DNA from: CAYSUS01 sp964434165
GTDB lineage: Bacteria; Planctomycetota; Planctomycetia; Pirellulales; Thermoguttaceae
Assembly (NCBI GenBank): GCA_964434165.1
Contig: CAYSUS010000005.1
Coordinates: 1 to 64,000, forward strand
DNA: 64,000 bases
Direction: 5' to 3'
Position numbers and translations under genes: made by a program. Positions within the stretch are counted from its first letter, which is position 1, and every line of letters starts with the position of its first letter. This document shows positions 25,333 through 35,729 of this stretch, piece after piece. The notes beneath the pieces are model-generated. The model was given only the letters and a program-made list of their open reading frames with translations, ran no database searches and was not told where the DNA came from.

Positions 25333-27462
25333 TCACCGAGACCGGGGCCCCGCCGCGCGGGATTCCAGCCGCTCCGCGCGTAGCCCGATCCGCTCGAGGA
25401 CCGCGCGGGGGTAAGTCCAAGCGGACGAGCTGTACAGGGCCACGGGCGACCGCGCGGCGGCCATGGCCAAGGCCTCGGGCATGTCCAGAACGCGACGCAC
25501 GTTCAACAGGATCGGCCCGTCGCGGTGCGTCGGCGCGATCCCGGCGAGGTTGAGATTGTCCGCGGGCGGCTCAAAGAGCGAAGCGTGAAGGGCCAACGCG
25601 CTGGCGCCGCGCTCTGCGGACAGAGTCCACGGCGCGTCCTTGAGCAATTCCACGGACCGGGCCGCCTGCATCGCCCGGCGCACGTCCCACACCTGCATCC
25701 CTTCGAGCGTCTGCCCGAGGAGCATGAAGCGGCGGCGGATCTGCGTCTGCTTCCTCTTGTCGGGGTGGAAGGCTGTCGGGCCCACGCCGCGCGGAGCAAA
25801 GGCTACGATCACCGCGTCGGACTCGGCGATGCCTTGGAGCCACAGCGCGGTGTCGTCGTCGTGCCTGGGGCCGAACGGACCGTAGGGCGCCAGCTCCTTC
25901 TCGAAGCTGACGCGCAAGCAGTCGCGCACGTGCCCCCAGGCATCGCTGTCGCCCATCACCTGAAGGATCGCCCGGCCCGGCCGCTTGAGGCCCGCCCGAT
26001 GCACGACGAACAGCCGCAGCCGCACCGGACCCTGGCTCGTGAAGTCGTAGATCGCCAGGCGAACGCCGTCGCGCTCGGCGCTGAGCGCCTCCTTCACGTC
26101 GAGCGGCTCGGGCTTGTCGGGCCACGCACGGAAGGTCTTTTCCAACAGGGCCTTTTTCCAGGCGGCCGTCATCGACGTCCACTGCTCCTTCGACTCGGGC
26201 AGCTTGGGCTCCTGGGCCGTCGGTACGAAGACCTCATGGATCGTCGTGTTGATCTCGTCCTTGGGCAGCTCCTCGAACACCTTGAGCTGTTCGGGGTCAA
26301 ACGGCTTCACGCCCACCTCGCCGGGGTCCCGCTCGACGCCCTTCAGGTGCTCGTCGAAGAAGGCGAAGGCGGCCTTCTGCAGTTCAGGCAGGTCCTTGTG
26401 CCCGCCGGGAAAGACGACCAGGCCGATGTTGTCCTCCGCCTGGCAGAGCTTGTAGATGCGCTTCGCCCCTTCGAATACCCGCTTCACCCCGTCGAGCGGG
26501 AAGATGCGGTCGCTGTCCGTATTGCCGATCAGCAGGGGACGGGGCGCCACCATGGCGGCCACCGCCGGGTAGTCCCACTCGTACGTGTTGACCGGGTACA
26601 TGCAGTCGCAGTGCCCCTCGACGCAGCCGTCCACCACGTGGTCTTCCAGGTCGGTGATCCCGGCCACGGGCACGGCGGCCTTGATCCGCTCGTCGATGGC
26701 CGCAATCCACCAGCTATAGGCTCCGCCGCCGCTGCGCCCGGTCACGCCGAGCTTCTCCGGATCGACTTCCTTGCGGCTCTGGAGGTAGTCCAGCGCGCGG
26801 ACGCCGTTCCAGGCCTCCACGCCGGCCGGCGTGTAGCCGCGGTTGTTCCACCACCACATGCCGTGGCTGTAGGTCCCGTGGTGGATGCCCTCGATCTCGC
26901 CGAGCTGGATCGTGTCGATCGTGAGGCACACGTATCCGTGCTTGGCAAACCACGTGCCGTGATGCTGATAGTTGACCTTGTTGCCGTAGCTGATGCCGTC
27001 CTTCTTCACCCGGCCGTGCCCGCACACGTAGAGGATCGCCGGCAAGGGCTTCTCGGCCTTTTTCGGCCGGTACAGGTTGGCCGTCACGTACAGCCCGGGC
27101 CGCGACTGGAAGTGGAGCTTCTCGACGACGAAACCCTCGCTCTCCACGGTGCCGGTGACCACGGGCTTCAGGTCCGTGCGCTCGGGCAGGGGATCCAGGC
27201 CCAGCATCTCGCGGAGCTGCCGCCGCAATTCCCCCCGCCGGGCCTTCCAGTCCTCGGCCGTCTTGATGTCGGCCAGGCAGGCGTCGCGGAGGCGGGCCGT
27301 CTCCGCGCGGAAGTACTCGGCCAACATGCGGTCGCCGGACCGATCGCCGAGGTGCGTCCACTGCTGCGGGACTTCAGCGGCGAGCGTCGCAGGCCAGGCC
27401 ATCAAGACGGCGAAGAGGACAACACAAGGGTGCAGACGGCGCACGGCAGACGGGTGTCGCAT
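25333..27462 (-). CDS. Exported alpha/beta hydrolase (acetylxylan esterase-like)
   Basis: A protein of 709 residues. A signal peptide ends near AAE (about residue 29). Residues about 80-400 form an alpha/beta hydrolase with the nucleophile elbow GVTGRSGGGAYSWW and a catalytic His in FPGGHKDL; YGNKVNYQHHGTWFAKHGY is typical of planctomycete acetylxylan-esterase-like proteins. Residues about 500-690 form a second hydrolase-like unit (RPGRAILQVMGDSDAWGH, then AFAPRGVGPT) without an obvious Ser nucleophile. The substrate is presumably an acylated polysaccharide. The start at 27462 follows AAGGAG at nine bases; longer upstream frames have no support. Confidence 0.85.
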   Translation of the reverse strand: MRHPSAVRRLHPCVVLFAVLMAWPATLAAEVPQQWTHLGDRSGDRMLAEYFRAETARLRDACLADIKTAEDWKARRGELRRQLREMLGLDPLPERTDLKPVVTGTVESEGFVVEKLHFQSRPGLYVTANLYRPKKAEKPLPAILYVCGHGRVKKDGISYGNKVNYQHHGTWFAKHGYVCLTIDTIQLGEIEGIHHGTYSHGMWWWNNRGYTPAGVEAWNGVRALDYLQSRKEVDPEKLGVTGRSGGGAYSWWIAAIDERIKAAVPVAGITDLEDHVVDGCVEGHCDCMYPVNTYEWDYPAVAAMVAPRPLLIGNTDSDRIFPLDGVKRVFEGAKRIYKLCQAEDNIGLVVFPGGHKDLPELQKAAFAFFDEHLKGVERDPGEVGVKPFDPEQLKVFEELPKDEINTTIHEVFVPTAQEPKLPESKEQWTSMTAAWKKALLEKTFRAWPDKPEPLDVKEALSAERDGVRLAIYDFTSQGPVRLRLFVVHRAGLKRPGRAILQVMGDSDAWGHVRDCLRVSFEKELAPYGPFGPRHDDDTALWLQGIAESDAVIVAFAPRGVGPTAFHPDKRKQTQIRRRFMLLGQTLEGMQVWDVRRAMQAARSVELLKDAPWTLSAERGASALALHASLFEPPADNLNLAGIAPTHRDGPILLNVRRVLDMPEALAMAAARSPVALYSSSAWTYPRAVLERIGLRAERLESRAAGPRSR

Positions 27463-27625
27463 GGCTGGGCTCCTTGGCCGAGATCGCGGTTGACGTTTTG
27501 GCACGTACCCTGATCCGAGCCGCACTTCGCCCCTTCCGGGCCGGGCCGACACGGACCGGCCCGGATTGCGGTGGTCTTCCGATTGCCACCAGGCGAACGG
27601 CACGGCGGCGAATGCCTGCTACCCC

Positions 27626-28600
27626 TCAATCCACCAGCGCAAACGCCTTCTTCATCGCCGCCGCGGTGGCGGCCATGGCCTGGGCGTTGTCCATGGCGTT
27701 GAGCTCCTTGTTGAAGGGCTCGGCGCGGATGGGGCCGTCGTAGCCGATCTTCACTAGCGCTCCGAGGAACGCCTTCAGGTCGATCACGCCGGTGGCGCAG
27801 GGCAGCTCGCGCTGGTTGTCGATCTGCTCGTCCACGGGAATGCCCGCCGGCGCGTCGTTCAAATCGCAGGCGACCACGTCCCGATTGGTAAGCGTCAGCA
27901 GGTCGGCCTCGGTCTCGCCGGCGGTGTACCAGTGCCAGCTATCGGGCACCAGGCCCACGTTGTCGCGCCCGATCTCGGCCAGCAGATCCTTGGTCTCGGC
28001 CATGGTGTGGATGAAGGGATACCGGGAGCGGGTCCACGAGGTCTTCGGCCCCACGTACTCCAGGCCGAGGCGCTGGCCGTGGTCGCCGAGCACCCTGGCC
28101 CCTTCGCGCAGGCGCCGGGCGTGGCGGCGGAAGTTGGCCACGTAGGTCAGCTCATGATGGCCGGGCGAGATCCACGTGCTCAGGCGGGTCACGCCCGCCC
28201 GCTCGAGGGCCGCGGCCAGCTCGGGCAGGTTCCTGAGCGAGGCCTTGAACTTCTCCTCCTCGCCCCGGAAGTCGAGCGGAAAGCCGGCCGCACCCCACAC
28301 GAGCTTCTTCTGCTTCAGCTCGGCAAGCGTCTCGTCAAGCTGGCCCTGCGACAGCCTGGCCAGATAGTGGGCCGAGGGCTCGACCGACTCGAAGCCGTAC
28401 TCGGCGGCCAGGCGGATCGCCTCGGGCAGGCTGGCCTTCACGCCGATGGCCCCGCAGCGGAGGTCCATGGTGAACTTGCGCTTGGGAGGGTCCTCCGCCA
28501 TGGCGATGCCCGCGGCACCGCTGGCGGCCAGGGCGGCGCCCCCGGCGAGGCATTTCACAAACCCGCGGCGGTTCCATCGATTCATGGTGGGCTCGTTCAT
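27626..28600 (-). CDS. Exported sugar phosphate isomerase/epimerase-like TIM barrel with Tat signal
   Basis: A protein of 324 residues. The N-terminus NRRGFVKCLAGGAALAASG is a twin-arginine signal. The rest fits the xylose isomerase-like TIM barrel (AP endonuclease family 2): LPEAIRLAAEYGFESVEPS, ARVLGDHGQRLGLEYVGPK, NVGLVPDSWHWYTAGE and IRAEPFNKEL carry the Glu, Asp, His and Glu positions expected to bind a metal. It may epimerise or isomerise sugars in the periplasm. GAGGAG lies about eight bases before the ATG. It is transcribed in the same direction as the hydrolase gene downstream, 163 bases away. Confidence 0.85.
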   Translation of the reverse strand: MNEPTMNRWNRRGFVKCLAGGAALAASGAAGIAMAEDPPKRKFTMDLRCGAIGVKASLPEAIRLAAEYGFESVEPSAHYLARLSQGQLDETLAELKQKKLVWGAAGFPLDFRGEEEKFKASLRNLPELAAALERAGVTRLSTWISPGHHELTYVANFRRHARRLREGARVLGDHGQRLGLEYVGPKTSWTRSRYPFIHTMAETKDLLAEIGRDNVGLVPDSWHWYTAGETEADLLTLTNRDVVACDLNDAPAGIPVDEQIDNQRELPCATGVIDLKAFLGALVKIGYDGPIRAEPFNKELNAMDNAQAMAATAAAMKKAFALVD

Positions 28601-28668
28601 CGTGGGCTCCTCGTGCGGTCTCGAAAGCTGAGGTTTGGGAATCTACTTGTCGCTGGACAGACACGCGA

Positions 28669-28693
28669 CCCCCGGCGGCTTGTCTGCCGGGGG
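28669..28693 (-). terminator. Strong GC hairpin after the methyltransferase pair
   Basis: CCCCCGGC (28669-28676) and GCCGGGGG (28686-28693) form a perfect 8-bp stem with a nine-base loop. It lies about 90 bases after the end of the methyltransferase gene 28782-29597 and before the isomerase gene, all on the minus strand. No T tract is visible. Confidence 0.4.
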
Positions 28694-28781
28694 AAGGAGT
28701 CTGGAAAGCCAGAACGGACGCCAGCCAAGAACCAGCCCCCTGGTGACACCAGCATACGCCGATCCGCAGACCCGCGCCAAC

Positions 28782-29597
28782 CTACGGCCCCTCGCGCCGC
28801 CGCAGCACGAACACGGCGTCGGAGAGCTCATCGTCCAGCGCGACCGGTCCGTCGATCTCGTACCAGAAGTCGAACACGTCGCACAGCTCCCAGTGGGGCA
28901 CGCGGTCCAGGAGCCGGCGGAACTGCCGCGCCGTATAGAGCCGCATGGGGAACTCGTCGCGGAACCGCTTGACCTTCTCCCCCTCGCGCACGAGCGTGCA
29001 CACGCGCATCATCTCCACGCGGCGGCGGCGGTCGGCGGCGACCACGCGCAAGGTGACGGTCACCTGCGTGCGCCCCCGGCGCTCGGTCCACCGCTCGACG
29101 CAGCTCTCTTCGGCGTCGAGCGGCACGAGATGGAATCCGAGGATGTACAGCCCGCCGGGCCGCACTGCCCGGGCCACGCACTCCAGGTGCCGCCGCGCCG
29201 CGTACTCGGTGACCAGGTGCCGGAAGCTGCCGAACGTGCAGAAGGCCGCATCGACCGGCTCGCGAAGCCCGAAATCGGCCATGTCGGCCTGGAACACGTC
29301 GGCCTGGAGGCGGCGACGGGCGAGCCGCTTGCGCAGAAACCGGAGCTGCGGCGCGCAGAGATCGAAAGCCGAGACGCGATATCCCCGCGCGGCCATCTCC
29401 GCGACCAGACGGCCCGACCCGCAGGCCGGCTCCAGCACGCGCTCGACCGGCCCGCGCGCGTACTTGGCGAACGCGGCTTGGAGGAAGTCGGCCTCGCGCG
29501 GGGTCTCCGAATGAAAGGCGATGTCGTAGTACAGCGGCTGGTCGTACCAGCTTGCCTGTTCAGTTCGCGTCTTCTTGGCTCTGCGGCTCGTCTTCAT
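28782..29597 (-). CDS. Class I SAM-dependent methyltransferase
   Basis: A protein of 271 residues. A basic N-terminus (KTSRRAKKTR) is followed by YDQPLYYDIAF and motif I VLEPACGSGRLVAEMAARG, then SAFDLCAPQL and FCTFGSFRHL. It looks cytoplasmic. The beta-rich insertion (VTVTLRVVAADRRRRVEMM) is typical of small-molecule methyltransferases. Its start codon lies 38 bases inside the end of the upstream methyltransferase gene, so the two are probably translated together. No Shine-Dalgarno sequence is seen, consistent with coupling. Confidence 0.85.
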   Translation of the reverse strand: MKTSRRAKKTRTEQASWYDQPLYYDIAFHSETPREADFLQAAFAKYARGPVERVLEPACGSGRLVAEMAARGYRVSAFDLCAPQLRFLRKRLARRRLQADVFQADMADFGLREPVDAAFCTFGSFRHLVTEYAARRHLECVARAVRPGGLYILGFHLVPLDAEESCVERWTERRGRTQVTVTLRVVAADRRRRVEMMRVCTLVREGEKVKRFRDEFPMRLYTARQFRRLLDRVPHWELCDVFDFWYEIDGPVALDDELSDAVFVLRRREGP

Positions 29598-30342
29598 GGC
29601 GCTGGAAGAACATGAGGTGTTGCCAGGGAAGCCCGTCGAACTGCCCGGTGAGCTTGAATCCCGCGGGCAGCCATTCCTTAAGAATCTGCTTCTTGCTCAT
29701 TTTGTGCAAGGGCTTGATGGGGACTTCCGGGTCTTCGCCGCGGAATTCCGCGAGGGCCACGCGCCCGTCGGGCTTCAGCGCGGCGCGGATCTTGGCGAGC
29801 ATCTGCTCGGGATGCGAGAACTCGTGATAGACGTCCACGAGGAGGATCAGGTCGAATTTCCCTTGCGGCAGACGCGGATCCACCGGCGTGCCCAGGACAC
29901 CCTCGACATTCTCGACGCCTTGCTTCTCCGCCCGATCGCGAAGCAGCTTGAGCATCTCGGGCTGGACATCCACGGCATACACTCTGCCGCGAGGCCCCAC
30001 GCGCTCCGCCAACGGCAGGGCATAGAACCCGTTGCCGCAGCCGAGGTCGCAGACCACCTGGCCCGGCTCGAGCTTCAGCTCCTCGAGCAGGCGTTTGCAG
30101 TCCTCCTCGCGCTGGCGCGACTCGCGCACGAGCCACGGGGCCCCGGCATAGTGCATGGTCCGAGCGATCCGCCGGCCCTTGTAGACTTCCGGAGCGGGCG
30201 GGATGGTCGCCTGCCCGCTCTTCGCCGCGTCCTGCCGGGACGACGTCGCGGCGGCGGGTTCGGACTTCAGCCGCGACGCGGCCGCTACCAGCACCGCCGC
30301 GGCGGCCAGACAACCAGGCAGCAATCTGAAGCGCATGAGCAT
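29560..30342 (-). CDS. Methyltransferase with N-terminal signal or anchor
   Basis: A protein of 260 residues. The N-terminus MLMRFRLLPGCLAAAAVLVAA is a signal peptide or membrane anchor. The mature part begins after about residue 28 and contains a full SAM-binding fold: VCDLGCGNGFYALPLAERVG (motif I), VYAVDVQPEML (motif II) and DLILLVDVYHEF (motif IV). An exported SAM enzyme is unexpected, because SAM is made in the cytoplasm; the protein may be anchored facing inward. A near-perfect AAAGGAGGT lies seven bases before the ATG at 30342. Its end overlaps the next methyltransferase gene. Confidence 0.82.
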   Translation of the reverse strand: MLMRFRLLPGCLAAAAVLVAAASRLKSEPAAATSSRQDAAKSGQATIPPAPEVYKGRRIARTMHYAGAPWLVRESRQREEDCKRLLEELKLEPGQVVCDLGCGNGFYALPLAERVGPRGRVYAVDVQPEMLKLLRDRAEKQGVENVEGVLGTPVDPRLPQGKFDLILLVDVYHEFSHPEQMLAKIRAALKPDGRVALAEFRGEDPEVPIKPLHKMSKKQILKEWLPAGFKLTGQFDGLPWQHLMFFQRHEDEPQSQEDAN

Positions 30343-30606
30343 GGAAAGACCTCCTTTCAGGGGTTCAGACTCAGAAGTCTATGCGCCGCGGAAAGCGGCG
30401 AAGCCCCGCCGGTCGGGAAGGGAGGCGGCCCGCGGGGCGCCACCTCGCGTCGGGCGCCGCGCCGGGCGCGGCTTGACCCCACGACTGCGGTGGGATAGAT
30501 GTTACCAGTGGCGATCCCTCCGGCCGGGACGCCTCCGCGCTGCGGCGACCGGCCGACGCCCGGTGCCCACTGGACTTTTTCTCCGGCCAGCTTGCGCCTG
30601 CCTCGC

Positions 30607-31559
30607 GTGCACTACGCTTCCGCGTCGATCGTCGCCGCCCTGGTTGCCCTGGCTCCGAGCCTGGCCGCGGGAGCTACGGACGCGATGCGCGACGGGCGCG
30701 GCCGATTCGGCCTGGTCCTCGAAGACGGCTGGGACGAGGCCCCCGCGGACAGGCCGCTGGCGGTCTCCGTCCACGGGCTGCATTCGGGGCCCTTCGCGCT
30801 GCACTACCTTCTCCGCATGGCCGAGGCCGACGGGGTGCCTTGCGCCCGGTTCCGCTATCCCGCCGATCAGGCCATCGCCGCTTCCGCCCGGCTGCTCGCG
30901 CGGGAGCTGAAGGCCCTTGCCGGAAAGCACCCCCGGCGCGAGGTGGCCCTGGTAACGCACTCGATGGGCGGGCTCGTGGCGCGCGAGGCCGTCGAGAACC
31001 GGGAGCTTGACCCGGGCAACGTGCGGCGGCTGATCATGTTCTGCCCGCCCAATCACGGCTCGGTGCTGGCCCAGTTCGCGTTCGGCCTGGGCCTCTCCGG
31101 GCGCGTTGGCGGCGGCGAGGATCGCCGGGGCGCCGGCTTGTTCCTTCGCGTGATCGAGGACGGCCTGTCCGAGGCGTACGCCGATCTGAAACCCGACTCG
31201 AGGTTCCTCAGGAGACTCAACGCCCGTCGCCGGAACCCCGAGATCCGCTACTCGATCTTCCTCGGCGACGGCGGCCTGGTGGACGAGAAAAGCGTGGTCG
31301 ATCTGCGGCGGCGCCTGGAGAGCCCCACGACCCGCTGGGGGCGGTTGTTCGGCGCCAAGCTCCGGCCCCTGCTCGAAGACCTGGACGAGGTGATCGCCGG
31401 GCGCGGGGACGGCGTGGTGGCTGTCAAGCGCGGCCGGCTGGAGGGGGTCGAGGATGTCATCGTCATGCACTTCAATCACGTGACGATCGTGCGAGGCAAC
31501 TCCCAAGAGGTCCAGAAGGCGCGGCGCATGGCGCTGGCGCGCCTGAAAGGAGAAGAGCC

Positions 31560-31563
<4 letters not shown>
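30607..31563 (+). CDS. Exported lipase-like alpha/beta hydrolase
   Basis: A protein of about 318 residues. The oxyanion region SVHGLHSGP and nucleophile elbow VTHSMGGLVAREA mark an alpha/beta hydrolase of the lipase/PGAP1-like group. A late HFNHVTIV supplies a plausible catalytic His. The start is uncertain. The GTG at 30607 begins a good signal peptide (ASIVAALVALAPSLAAGA), while an ATG at 30499 with GGTGGG before it would put the same hydrophobic stretch 40 residues in. I prefer 30607 for the signal peptide. The stop overlaps the next gene's start by four bases (ATGA), so they are coupled. Confidence 0.8.
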
Positions 31564-32735
<1,172 letters not shown>

Positions 32736-32822
32736 TCGGGCGCGAGTCCTGCGCCGCCGAGGCGCCTGGCTTGACGCCCCGCGGCCCGACGGCCTAGGAT
32801 GGCTGAAGAGGCCTGCCTCGAG

Positions 32823-32866
32823 CCTCCCCTCTTCCGCCTGCGGGAGAGGGGTCGGGGGTGAGGGCG
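32823..32866 (+). repeat. Dispersed palindromic GC-rich repeat, copy 2
   Basis: A stem-loop (CCCCTCTTCCGC facing GCGGGAGAGGGG) followed by TCGGGGGTGAGGGCG. It matches the element at 1754-1797 in order and sequence. It lies about 90 bases after the deacetylase-like gene. The 32736-32909 gap has no gene. Confidence 0.5.
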
Positions 32867-32909
32867 CTACGGGCAACACCCTTCCGTCGTCGAATCATCG
32901 AAACGCGCC

Positions 32910-33545
32910 ATGTCTGTCTCGTCCCATCCTGCCGCCGACTCGCGCGCCCCGCTGGCCGGCCTGCCGCCGGCCGTGCCGACCGAGCCCATCTGGCGCCTGA
33001 GCGTGGCGCAATACCACGAGATGATCCGAGGCGGTATCCTAAGCGACGACGATCCCGTCGAGCTGCTCAACGGCTGGCTGGTGACGAAGATGATGATCCG
33101 CCCTCCCCACGCCGTGGCCACGGAACTGGTCCGAGAGGGTCTGACCGCGGTGCTGCCGGAGGCGTTCGCCGTACGGTCGCAGCAGCCGATCGCGCTTGCG
33201 GCCAGCGAGCCGGAGCCCGACGCGGCTGTCGTGCCGGGCCCTGCGCGCCGCTACGTGGAGGCGCACCCCGGTCCGCGCGACGTGTTGCTGGTCGTGGAAG
33301 TGGCGGAGGAGACGCTCGCGCGCGACCGCACGCTGAAGAAGGCGATCTACGCCCAGGCCGGCATCCCGGTGTATTGGATCGTCAACCTCGCCGACCGCTG
33401 CGTGGAGGTGTTCACCGACCCGACCGGCCCGGCGGAGAGGCCGGACTACCGCCAGGGCCGGCAGCTCAAGCAGGGCGAGTCGGCCCCCGTGCTCGTCGAG
33501 GGCAGCCAGATCGGCCGGATCGCCGTGGACGACATGCTGCCGTAG
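32910..33545 (+). CDS. Uma2-family (DUF820) endonuclease-like protein, intact
   Basis: A protein of 211 residues, the usual length. The N-terminal strand-helix part (WRLSVAQYHEMIRGGIL, then DPVELLNGWLV) is followed by the nuclease-like core: PEPDAAVVPG (acidic residue), VLLVVEVAEET (second acidic residue), LKKAIYAQAGIPVYWIVNL (lysine and YWIV motif). The fold is PD-(D/E)xK-like; activity and role have not been shown for the family, though its many copies in planctomycetes and cyanobacteria are well known. The other two copies in the window are damaged. No ribosome binding site is obvious. Confidence 0.88.
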   Translation: MSVSSHPAADSRAPLAGLPPAVPTEPIWRLSVAQYHEMIRGGILSDDDPVELLNGWLVTKMMIRPPHAVATELVREGLTAVLPEAFAVRSQQPIALAASEPEPDAAVVPGPARRYVEAHPGPRDVLLVVEVAEETLARDRTLKKAIYAQAGIPVYWIVNLADRCVEVFTDPTGPAERPDYRQGRQLKQGESAPVLVEGSQIGRIAVDDMLP

Positions 33546-33579
33546 GGTTTCGCGGGCGCCTTCTGCCTGACAAAACGCC

Positions 33580-33972
33580 TCAAAGCCGGGGCACGGGCAG
33601 CCCCCGAGAGGACTGCGGCCGCTTGCTGGCCGGCATCGACTTGAGCACGTCGCGGATCGTCTGGACCCTGTCGTGCTTCTCAGCCGCCTCGCGGAGCCGA
33701 TCGTCCGCCTCCCGGATCTTCTCCCGCGCGGCGAATACGGCGGCGTTCTTTTTGTGGGCCGACGCCGAGTTGGAGTCCCAGCGTCGGGCGATCCCGGCCA
33801 TGCGCTCGAACTGGGCGCGGATCTCCGCCTCGGGGTCCTCCTTCTCCACGGCCGCGGCCATGTCGTCCATGCAATCGATCAGATCGTCGATCATCCCGTC
33901 GAGGCTTTGGCCGCAGCCCGAGAAGGACGCCACGCACACCAGGGCCAGCCAGACCAGGTTTCTTCGGATCAT
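33580..33972 (-). CDS. Small lipoprotein of unknown function
   Basis: A protein of 130 residues. A signal peptide with lipobox SFSGC ends at Cys20. The mature protein is highly charged and helical (MIDDLIDCMDDMAAAVEKEDPEAEI), probably a helical bundle or coiled-coil, with a basic C-terminus. I do not recognise a family. GGAGAG lies before the ATG and a good promoter lies at 34050-34078. The gene converges on the Uma2 gene. Confidence 0.75.
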   Translation of the reverse strand: MIRRNLVWLALVCVASFSGCGQSLDGMIDDLIDCMDDMAAAVEKEDPEAEIRAQFERMAGIARRWDSNSASAHKKNAAVFAAREKIREADDRLREAAEKHDRVQTIRDVLKSMPASKRPQSSRGLPVPRL

Positions 33973-34049
33973 AGGGCACTTCTCTCCGGCGAAACGGAGC
34001 TGACTTGGACGGGCGGCATCGACCGCGCGGGGTACGGCCGAAGATAGAG

Positions 34050-34078
34050 TTTATGCTACCTGGGCGGCCGCACGTCAA
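34050..34078 (-). promoter_or_regulatory. Predicted promoter for the small lipoprotein gene
   Basis: On the minus strand TTGACG (34073-34078, five of six), a 17-base spacer and CATAAA (34050-34055, four of six). The leader would be about 70 bases. Confidence 0.5.
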
Positions 34079-34220
34079 GCACCGGGCACGGATCGCCGCC
34101 CCCAGGTCTTCTCTCTGGGGCCGAAACGGCCGATAATCGACGGCGCCGGTCGAATAGAGCGCTAGGAGCCGCAGTGGCCTGGCCGCGGCGCCCTTCCCCA
34201 CCTCCCCAGCCCGCCCCGCC

Positions 34221-35582
34221 ATGACCGACGACTGGTCTCCCTCCTCCTGGCAGCGCCACCCGGCCGCCCAGCAAGTCCGATATCCCGACTGCGAGGCCCT
34301 GCGGCGCGTGCTGGCCGACCTGGCCCGGCTGCCGCCTCTGGTGACGAGCTGGGAGATCGAGAATCTCAAGGGCCAGTTGGCCGCGGCGTGCCGGGGCGAG
34401 CGGTTCCTTTTGCAGGGCGGCGACTGCGCCGAGCGCTTCGACGACTGCCGCTCCGAGCCCATCGCCAACAAGCTCAAGATCCTGCTGAAGATGAGCCTCG
34501 TGCTGGTCCACGGCACGGGCCGCAACGTGATCCGCGTAGGCCGGTTCGCCGGGCAGTATGCCAAGCCCCGTTCGGCCGACACGGAGTCCCGCGAGGGCGT
34601 CACGCTGCCCAGCTACCGCGGCGACCTGGTGAACCGCCCCGCGTTTACCCCCGAGGACCGCGCGCCCAATCCCGAGCTCCTCCTAAGGGGCTACGAGCGG
34701 GCGGCCTTGACGATCAACTTCATCCGCGGCCTGATCGACGGCGGCTTCGCCGACTTCCACCACCCCGAGCTGTGGGACCTGGAGTTTGTCAACCACTCGC
34801 CGCACGCGGACGAGTACCGGGCGATCCTCGACGCCATGGCCCGCAGCGTGCGTTTCCTGGAGACCGTGGCCGGCCGGCGCCTGGACGAGATCACGCGCGT
34901 GGACTTCTTCACCAGCCACGAGGGGCTGCACCTGGACTACGAGCAGGCGCAGACGCGGCGCGTACCCCGGCGCGAGGGGTGGTACAACCTCAGCACGCAC
35001 CTGCCCTGGATCGGCGAGCGGACGCGGGCGTTGGGCGGCGCGCACGTGGAGTACTTCCGCGGCATCGTCAATCCGATCGGCGTGAAGATCGGCCCGGCCA
35101 TCGAGCCGGACGAGGCCGCGGAGCTGTGCCGCGTGTTGAACCCGGGCAACGAGCCGGGGCGGCTGACGCTCATTCACCGTTTCGGCGTGGGCAAGATCGA
35201 CGCCTTCCTGCCGCCGCTGATCGAGGCCGTGCGCCGCCAGCGGTGCACGGTCCTCTGGTGCTGCGACCCGATGCACGGCAACACGATCGCCACGTCGGGA
35301 GGCGTGAAGACCCGCAACTTCGACGACATCCTCGGCGAGCTCGATCGGGCCTTCGACGTGCACCGGCGGTTGGGGTCGCGCCTCGGCGGGGTCCACTTCG
35401 AGTTGACCGGCGACGACGTCACCGAGTGCCTCGGCGGGGCGCGGAACCTCGGCGAAGACGACCTGGCGCGGGCCTACCTGAGCGACGTGGACCCCCGGCT
35501 CAACTACGAGCAGGCCCTGGAGATGGCGTTCCTGATCGCCTCGCGCGTGCGGCGGTGGCGCGGGGACGACCGCCAGGCGTAA
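34221..35582 (+). CDS. Class II 3-deoxy-7-phosphoheptulonate (DAHP) synthase
   Basis: A protein of 453 residues, typical of the plant-like class II enzyme. It joins phosphoenolpyruvate and erythrose 4-phosphate in the first step of the shikimate pathway. Landmarks in order: LLQGGDCAERF with the metal ligand Cys69, RVGRFAGQYAKPRS, SHEGLHLDYEQAQTR, GVKIGP, LIHRFGVGKI, WCCDPMHGNT with the metal-binding His, and GGVHFELTGDDVTECLGG with the metal-binding Glu. All expected catalytic residues are present. No regulatory ACT or chorismate mutase domain is attached. It is a single gene; no Shine-Dalgarno sequence is visible before the ATG. A GATAAT at 34132-34137 is a weak -10 candidate. Confidence 0.96.
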   Translation: MTDDWSPSSWQRHPAAQQVRYPDCEALRRVLADLARLPPLVTSWEIENLKGQLAAACRGERFLLQGGDCAERFDDCRSEPIANKLKILLKMSLVLVHGTGRNVIRVGRFAGQYAKPRSADTESREGVTLPSYRGDLVNRPAFTPEDRAPNPELLLRGYERAALTINFIRGLIDGGFADFHHPELWDLEFVNHSPHADEYRAILDAMARSVRFLETVAGRRLDEITRVDFFTSHEGLHLDYEQAQTRRVPRREGWYNLSTHLPWIGERTRALGGAHVEYFRGIVNPIGVKIGPAIEPDEAAELCRVLNPGNEPGRLTLIHRFGVGKIDAFLPPLIEAVRRQRCTVLWCCDPMHGNTIATSGGVKTRNFDDILGELDRAFDVHRRLGSRLGGVHFELTGDDVTECLGGARNLGEDDLARAYLSDVDPRLNYEQALEMAFLIASRVRRWRGDDRQA

Positions 35583-35729
35583 TCGGCGCGCTCCCCGTCA
35601 GCCGGCGCCGCGCGGCAAAGCCCCAACCGCGATTCCGAGCCGGGACGCGTCGGCCCGGCGAATTTGGTCTCATCGAGCGGGACTCGGCCGGGCCGGCATG
35701 GCCGCGGCTGGGAAGGCATCGGTCGTCGC

